From NCBI GenBank assembly GCA_002791215.1, contig PFWQ01000031.1:1-9445 (forward strand): DNA of 9,445 bases. Direction: 5' to 3'. The position numbers and the translations under genes are program-made. The notes under the pieces were generated by a model, which was not told the origin of the DNA, did not search any database, and worked only from the letters and a program-made list of their open reading frames with translations. Positions 6,548 to 9,445 of this stretch are shown piece by piece (the first letter of the stretch is position 1; every line of letters starts with the position of its first letter). Source of the DNA: a candidate division SR1 bacterium CG_4_9_14_3_um_filter_40_9 (lineage in GTDB: Bacteria; Patescibacteriota; Gracilibacteria; Absconditabacterales; Absconditicoccaceae).

Positions 6548-7240
6548 ATGAAAAGATTACTGCGAATACTTGTATTAAGTATTGCGGGGTCTTTACTACC
6601 AAACATATTGCTTGCCAGCCACGTCAGTGTTCCTTCGGTCTCCAACGTATCGTTATTGGCCATGAACACAGACCAAGTACTTCAAGCAAAGAATTGAGGG
6701 GTGACAAACATGTTGAAACCCGTCAAGATGAAACTCGCTAGAGCGAAAATCACTCCACCCAAAGTCATCACAACCGCAGTGGTTGACAAGACCGAGACCA
6801 AAGTGATAAAGAAAACTCTGGAAGAGTTTAAAAGTCTGAAAAAGGCCACGTTACCACACACGGTGACGGCATGGTGATACAACCGAAAGACTGACAGAAC
6901 TCGTTTAGCTGACGAAGTCGGTATCAAAAACTATGTCGGGACATTAAAGCAGAACACTCTGATCAAAAATTTCTTACTCAACAAGATCAAGATCACTGAT
7001 AGAGTGACGCCGAAATCTGTCCAAGACATAGAAGCTGATACCCAACTCGCCTGATCTATCAATCAACTCCCGGTCCACAAAGCAGTGCAGTATCGATGAT
7101 ACATCTGGGAAGTAGATAGAGAAAGGATAGCTGAAGAGCTCGGCATCAAACAATATATTGGTAGCAGAGAACAAAACCTCTTGATCAAAGCATATCTTCA
7201 AACGAAGGTGAAGATCAAGACACCCAAGAGCAATAAGTAA
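6548..7240 (+). CDS. Exported protein with a ~45-residue internal duplication
   Basis: 230 aa, with TGA glycines at codons 50, 110 and 184 and one more in QLAGSINQ; it ends with TAA 7238-7240. The N-terminus MKRLLRILVLSIAGSLLPNI has a basic start and hydrophobic core, with plausible cleavage after LLA (residue 23), so the product is probably exported. A Lys/Thr/Val-rich linker leads to two similar units, about residues 109-154 (WGY, then DRTRLADEVGIKNYVGTLKQ) and 183-228 (RGY, then DRERIAEELGIKQYIGSREQ), each continuing QN.LIK..L..K.KI. The Gly of both .GY motifs is TGA. The pattern LA..LGI..Y.GT..QN recalls short modules in bacterial cell-wall and lysin proteins, but I cannot name the family. 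AAAGG just before ATG is a weak, closely spaced ribosome site. It lies between sufC and sufB with its own promoter and terminator, so a SUF role is unlikely. Confidence 0.82.
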
Positions 7241-7288
7241 TAGTTTGACCGCCAATCCATACAACATAGCAGGGTTGGATGCGAGAAC

Positions 7289-7307
7289 TATACCGCAGAG
7301 CGGTATA
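7289..7307. repeat. Perfect 8-bp hairpin downstream of the exported protein gene
   Basis: TATACCGC - AGA - GCGGTATA. It lies 49 bp after the stop codon and just ahead of the terminator at 7317-7346; perhaps it stabilises the 3' end of the transcript. Confidence 0.6.
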
Positions 7308-7316
7308 CAATGGAAG

Positions 7317-7346
7317 AGTCCGGAGGCGCGCGCCCCGGGCTTTTTC
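7317..7346 (+). terminator. GC-rich terminator of the exported protein gene
   Basis: AGTCCGG, an inner self-complementary GGCGCGCGCC, then CCGGGCT followed by a run of T. The stem has one G-T pair. No coding sequence overlaps it. Confidence 0.75.
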
Positions 7347-7351
7347 ATTAT

Positions 7352-7379
7352 TTGACTTTTAATTTAAAATCGCTATAAG
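7352..7379 (+). promoter_or_regulatory. Promoter with no clear gene behind it
   Basis: TTGACT (7352-7357), 16 bp, TATAAG (7374-7379), immediately after the terminator. Transcription from about 7386 would cross the inverted repeats at 7391-7501. No convincing coding region follows until sufB at 8021, so it may make a small RNA, a remnant gene's mRNA or a 635-nt sufB leader. Confidence 0.5.
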
Positions 7380-7390
7380 AGGCACTCCAA

Positions 7391-7501
7391 ATATAGTACA
7401 TTCACCATAAATCTAGGAGCAGAAGCGACGAAGATTTTGGCTTAAATGTACTATATAGTAAATCATTTAGATATTCTAAATTCAAAAACAATTTACTATA
7501 T
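7391..7501. repeat. Interlocking inverted repeats
   Basis: ATATAGTACATT (7391-7402) is complementary to AATGTACTATAT (7445-7456). ATATAGTAAAT (7453-7463) is complementary to ATTTACTATAT (7491-7501). The middle arms share four bases and contain the 10-bp palindrome ACTATATAGT (7450-7459). The two hairpins therefore compete, as expected of a structural switch, an operator array or the remains of a mobile element. No product is known. Confidence 0.65.
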
Positions 7502-7569
7502 TTTAAGCGATACATCTTATAACAAGCCCTGAAGAAAAAAAATTCCTTGAGGAGAATATCGATCCTATA

Positions 7570-7779
7570 ATGAGAAAATTAGAAGAGTTCAAAAAAGAAC
7601 AAACGGAAAGATTTTTCACCTGCCAAACTATTGGCGCAGATTTTTTAATTTTTTACCCTCTAAATCTCCCTCCAAGGGAGACTTCAAACCTCCCACCCCC
7701 GCCTGCCGTCGGGCAGGCTTCGGGTCTCCAGCTATGCTGGACTGTAGCCCCCTCCTTATCCAGCTATGCTGGACTGTAG
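7570..7779 (+). pseudogene. Short frame, probably a gene remnant
   Basis: The frame is open from 7507. It reads SPEEKKFLEENIDPI just before ATG 7570 and MRKLEEFKKEQTERFF after it, a charged helical stretch that looks protein-like. After about residue 35 the translation runs into the hairpin cluster and becomes proline-rich and repetitive, ending at TAG 7777-7779. GAGGAG lies 15 nt before the ATG, too far for a good ribosome site. It may be the tail of a gene cut off by the repeats. No family recognised. Confidence 0.25.
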
Positions 7780-7892
7780 TCAGGAGGGAAAAATATAAAT
7801 TAATGTTGTCTCCTGATAAGGCCTCGGTGCCCTTTAGGGTAAGAAGGGTTCCATTCCAGGGTAGAGGTTTGTTCCTCCCCTCACAGGGGAGG
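7665..7892. repeat. Cluster of short GC-rich hairpins between genes
   Basis: Stems include TCTCCCT/AGGGAGA (7665-7681), GCCTGCC/GGCAGGC (7701-7718), two copies of CCAGC/GCTGG, CCCTCCT (7750-7756) pairing with AGGAGGG (7782-7788) around the second copy, and CCTCCCCT/AGGGGAGG (7874-7892). The region contrasts in base composition with the A/T-rich DNA before it and looks like repetitive intergenic DNA rather than coding sequence. Confidence 0.7.
7727..7779 (+). repeat. Two identical 21-bp copies with CCAGCTATGCTGG hairpins
   Basis: Copies at 7727-7747 and 7759-7779 are identical. Each contains CCAGC - TAT - GCTGG followed by ACTGTAG. They are 12 bp apart. Two copies are too few, and the spacer too short, for a CRISPR array. 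Confidence 0.85.
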
Positions 7893-7994
7893 TTAGGCGG
7901 GGTAATACCGCAAGCCAGAGGATTTGCCTTTCTTTTTTCTCAGTTTTCCTTATACATTTCATGTTAATCCGATATTTATCGCGAAGCTTTTATC

Positions 7995-8005
7995 GCCCGT
8001 AGGGC
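7995..8005 (+). other. Small hairpin just upstream of sufB
   Basis: GCCC - GTA - GGGC followed by TTTT, ending 15 bp before the sufB ATG and flanked by a direct repeat of GCTTTTATC. A 4-bp stem is too weak to call a terminator; it could affect sufB expression. Confidence 0.3.
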
Positions 8006-8020
8006 TTTTATCATTTCTTC

Positions 8021-9406
8021 ATGACCTTAAAACAAACCCTCGAATCTCACGATACCATACGCTATGAGCTATACGTGAAAGGCCTCAACGAGGAAACCGT
8101 GAGAGCCATTTCCAAAGCTCAAAATGAACCTCAGCGAATGTTGAATCATCGTCTGAAATCTTTTGAAATCTTTTGAAATCTTCCTCTCCCCACCCGATGA
8201 CCAAACTTAGAAAAACTTAATCTGAATGATATCATCTACTACGCCAAACCACATCAAGACTACCAATGATATGCCAACAATCGAGAAGACGTGGATCCGG
8301 GAATCAAAAAGAAATTTGAAAGACTCGGCATCCCCGAAGCCGAACGCAAATACCTCGCAGGCGCAGGAGGGCAGTACGACTCGCTCAATGTCTATCACCA
8401 GATCAAAGAAAAACGATCCAAACTCGGCATCATTTTTGAAGATATGCCGGAAGCCGTCCGCAAATATCCCGAGATCGTCAAGAAACATTTTATGAAATTA
8501 GTCCCTGCGACCGACCACGCATTCGCCGCGCTTCATGGCGCAGTCCGGAGCGGTGGAACATTTATTTATGTGCCCAAGGGCGTCAAACTCACCGATCCTT
8601 TGCAGGCATATTTCCGCATGAATACCTTCGCCGGTGGCCAATTTGAACATACCTTAATCATCATCGAAGACGACGCTGAAGGCTCCTATATAGAATGATG
8701 TTCAGCTCCCAAATACGACAAAGCCTCGCTGCACGCAGGACTCGTGGAAGTCTACGTCGGCAAAAACGCCAAGATGAAATATTCCTCAGTAGAAAACCGA
8801 TCGACCAACACCTACAACCTCAACACCAAAAGAGCGCTCGTGGAAGAAAATTCCTACATGGAACGAGTCAACGGAAATCTCGGCTCCTGCACTACGATGC
8901 TCTATCCATGCTCTATCCTCAAATGAGACAATAGCAAAACAGATATGCTGGGAATTGCCGTCGCCGGCAAAGGCCAAAACCAAGACACCGGCTGCAAAGT
9001 CATCCACATCGGCAAAAACACCTCCTCCAAAATCGTTTCCAAATCCATCTCCAAAGACGGTGGAATCAATACCTACCGCGGTCAAGTCATCATCAAAAAA
9101 TCCGCAGAAAATGCGACCAATCACACACAATGTGACGCATTACTTTTTGACGACGAAAGCGTATCCAACACGATTCCACTTATCCAATGTGACAACGCCG
9201 ACGGAGTAGTGGCTCATGAAGCTTCAGCTGGAAAAATAAACGAATCTGAATTATTTTACTTTATGGCTCGTGGCTTGGACGAAAAGAAGTCACTCTCTAT
9301 GATCGTCAACGGATTTTTTTCTTCGGTAGTCAAGAAGTTACCATTGGAATATGCAGGAGAATTGAATAAACTCGTTGAACTCGAAATGGAGTGAAGCATC
9401 TGATAA
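8021..9406 (+). CDS. sufB: SUF Fe-S cluster scaffold protein SufB
   Basis: Core of the SufBCD scaffold on which Fe-S clusters are built, acting with the ATPase SufC. 461 aa, normal for SufB (about 465-495). Recognisable segments: LKSFEIFGNLPLPTRGPNL and DIIYYAKP near the N-terminus, GGTFIYVPKGV, YIEGCSAPKYDKA (the SufB EGCTAP motif, Gly 226 = TGA 8696-8698), IAVAGKGQNQDTG, ISKDGGINTYRGQV, and near the C-terminus TQCDALLF (Cys 371), HEASAGKI (His 399, Glu 400) and ELFYFMARGL. EGC.AP and the full N-terminal region favour SufB over SufD. There are seven in-frame TGA codons (8174, 8198, 8267, 8696, 8924, 9392, 9401), the last two just before TAA 9404-9406. The ATG has no Shine-Dalgarno. No promoter was found directly upstream. 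sufD, if present, lies outside the window. Confidence 0.97.
8155..8182 (+). repeat. GAAATCTTTT tandem repeat in sufB
   Basis: GAAATCTTTT occurs twice in tandem and then as a partial third copy. It codes for part of LKSFEIFGNLP, which aligns with ordinary SufB without extra length, so it is a local simple repeat and not an insertion. Confidence 0.8.
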
Positions 9407-9421
9407 ATTGGTGGAGTCTTG

Positions 9422-9438
9422 CCCCGTCTTTAGCGGGG
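9422..9438. repeat. CTTTAGC hairpin downstream of sufB
   Basis: CCCCG - TCTTTAG - CGGGG, 15 bp after the sufB stop. It has the same loop as the hairpin inside pheT (925-941). No T tract follows within the window, so a terminator role is uncertain. Confidence 0.5.
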
Positions 9439-9445
9439 TAGAGAT

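Noticed and set aside
6682..7348. Two reverse-strand open frames over the exported protein gene
   Set aside because: They are shadows; the forward frame has a promoter, signal peptide, internal duplication and terminator.
7727..7779. The two 21-bp copies as a minimal CRISPR
   Set aside because: Only two copies, a 12-bp gap and no cas gene in the window.
7995..8009. GCCC-GTA-GGGC-TTTT as an intrinsic terminator before sufB
   Set aside because: The stem is only 4 bp and it lies 12 bp from the start codon; listed only as a small hairpin.
8155..8182. GAAATCTTTT repeat as another inserted element
   Set aside because: The encoded residues align with ordinary SufB without extra length.
8696..8698. 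TGA as selenocysteine or as a true stop fragmenting sufB and pheT
   Set aside because: TGA is far too frequent, no SECIS-like pattern was sought or needed, and the positions match conserved glycines.
8226..9209. Alternative-frame and reverse-strand frames over sufB
   Set aside because: They overlap the well-supported SufB frame and show no family features.

Overview
The window comes from a bacterium that reads UGA as glycine (translation table 25), as the candidate phyla Absconditabacteria (SR1) and Gracilibacteria do. Under the standard code pheT and sufB break into many pieces. With UGA = Gly each becomes one uninterrupted, recognisable protein, and the UGA codons fall on conserved glycines (SufB EGC(S/T)AP; PheT CS.QELG, RPDLTGH, AGVVGGLESG, RKTGTRLGLRT). 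All genes end in TAA or TAG, none in TGA. The sequence does not say which of the two phyla.

Layout: (1) 119-781 (+), an unrecognised 220-aa protein, sharing a convergent hairpin terminator with (2) pheT, 839-3574 (-), the phenylalanyl-tRNA synthetase beta chain, which at 911 aa is longer than the usual ~800. (3) 3717-5065 (+), divergent from pheT, a lysine/glutamate-rich protein with an HEAIH zinc-peptidase-like motif; its reading frame needs a -1 shift at a run of eight A. (4) 5174-5938 (+), sufC. (5) 5939-6547, an intergenic stretch with palindromes, hairpins and a possible reverse-strand gene remnant. (6) 6548-7240 (+), a small exported protein with a ~45-residue internal duplication. (7) 7241-8020, no convincing gene: a terminator, an orphan promoter, interlocking inverted repeats and a dense cluster of short GC-rich hairpins. 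(8) 8021-9406 (+), sufB.

SufB and SufC are parts of the SUF Fe-S cluster scaffold and normally sit side by side. Here about 2.1 kb of accessory DNA separates them. Five forward promoters of the form TTGA(C/T)N - 16 bp - TATNNN can be read. Convincing Shine-Dalgarno sequences are absent from the genes.

The most unusual feature is a set of short repeat-derived segments lying in frame inside conserved genes. Two 51-bp copies (about 80% identical, with inverted-repeat ends) are in pheT and a diverged 72-bp relative is in sufC. All three are in the same orientation and reading phase, each starting with Val-Thr-Ser. Two further repeat-built segments in pheT appear related in style. Together they resemble the protein-coding palindromic elements known from Rickettsia, but in a UGA-recoded candidate-phylum genome.
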